NCBI GenBank assembly: GCA_027574665.1
Contig: CM050648.1
Location: forward strand, 67,349,363-67,413,362
Reading direction: 5' to 3'
DNA length: 64,000 nt
Source: Rhynochetos jubatus
Lineage: Eukaryota > Chordata > Aves > Eurypygiformes > Rhynochetidae
Shown here: piece after piece, positions 63,415-64,000 of the stretch
How positions within the stretch are numbered: position 1 is the first letter of the stretch
Layout of the letters: each line of letters begins with the position of its first letter
Made by a program: the position numbers and the translations under genes
Notes under the pieces: generated by a model
Told to the model about the DNA's origin: nothing
The model's database searches: none
What the model saw: only the letters and a program-made list of their open reading frames with translations

Positions 63415-64000
63415 TTCTTACTAAAATTAATTTAGGATTTGGTCTGTGTCATTTACCTAATTAATTGGTTTAATCCTACCTTAGAGTCATCTGATATAAT
63501 TTCATGATTAACGCAATTTTTTGCCAGGTTTCAAGAAAAAAATCATGTGTCCAGATGAATTGCCATTTTCCATGTCACTATCACATTCCTGAACTTCTTT
63601 CTTCCATCTTATTTTCTGGGTCTCTTCCTCCTGAAGGAAAGTTCAATGAGCCTCCTGATTCACATTGTGAAACCAGAGAAAGAAAAGTCACTTGTTAAGT
63701 TTCCCAGATATAAATTCTCTGCTGTACTGGAAACAAATCCATGCTTTTGTGCTGCAACACATTTTAATAATTATTTCAATAAAAATAAAGTAATTATTTT
63801 TCAAAAAATCAGTGATTTTGATATGTCAATTTGAAATCTAAACAAAGAAGTTTTAATTTACCATTCAGACCTGAATTTCCACGTGATACCAAAACTTTTA
63901 TTAGGCATGTCTTCTTTGTCTCTGCACATTTCATGCTTATCTCCAAACTGACTTTAATTTGTCAACAAATTCTCTGTTAACCTGCTGGTAGACTGACATC
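63415..64000. other. Non-coding DNA at the window end
   Basis: Short ORFs at 63504-63834 are not recognised. No repeat or regulatory structure identified. Confidence 0.55.

Noticed and set aside
1-64000. CRISPR arrays, operons, phage or plasmid modules, endogenous viral genomes
   Set aside because: No regularly spaced direct repeats, no tightly packed long ORFs, no viral gene pattern and no paired LTRs were found by reading; the window has the structure of vertebrate non-coding DNA.

Overview
This window looks like vertebrate nuclear DNA, most likely from a bird. It is AT-rich with long stretches lacking open reading frames. No ORF exceeds about 161 codons, and nothing is organised as a bacterial operon. 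The recognisable repeats are mainly CR1 LINEs, including the avian-type 3' end with its GATTCTGTG-like terminus, plus old hAT-type DNA transposon remnants and MIR/L2-like SINE tails. Low repeat density and CR1 dominance favour a bird; a crocodilian or turtle is less likely but not excluded by eye. I recognise no host protein-coding exon, so the window reads as a gene desert, a large intron or an intergenic regulatory domain. No operon, CRISPR array, viral genome or convincing structural RNA gene was seen.

Layout. 0-11 kb: AT-rich non-coding DNA with a CR1 3' end at 487-606, an octamer- and homeobox-motif-rich block near 2.6-2.9 kb, and a perfect 19-bp palindrome at 10561. 11-14 kb: a MIR/L2-like fragment (about 11.37 kb) and a tRNA-like foldback repeat (about 13.7-14.0 kb). 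16-21 kb: blocks that look like conserved non-coding elements. 22.4-24.4 kb: an old, heavily decayed CR1 LINE on the minus strand that appears to join ORF1 directly to the middle of ORF2, lacking the endonuclease. 30.24-30.96 kb: the only CpG island, the best promoter candidate. 33.5-33.9 kb: a non-autonomous hAT element with recognisable termini. 35.0-36.46 kb: a long CR1 copy on the plus strand, followed at 37.2-37.4 kb by a piece of an older CR1 subfamily. 40.9-41.2 kb: another candidate conserved block. 49.95-50.06 kb: a CR1 3' end on the minus strand. 52.6-52.75 kb: an L2/MIR-type tail. 59.06-59.27 kb: a possible second hAT remnant. The remainder is unremarkable AT-rich DNA with short tandem duplications and microsatellites.

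Family assignments come from remembered consensus features and from motifs read in the sequence. No database search was run. The window does not show a new multi-gene system. The points most worth following are the endonuclease-less CR1 structure, the isolated CpG island, the rearranged CR1 at 35 kb, and the candidate conserved non-coding blocks.
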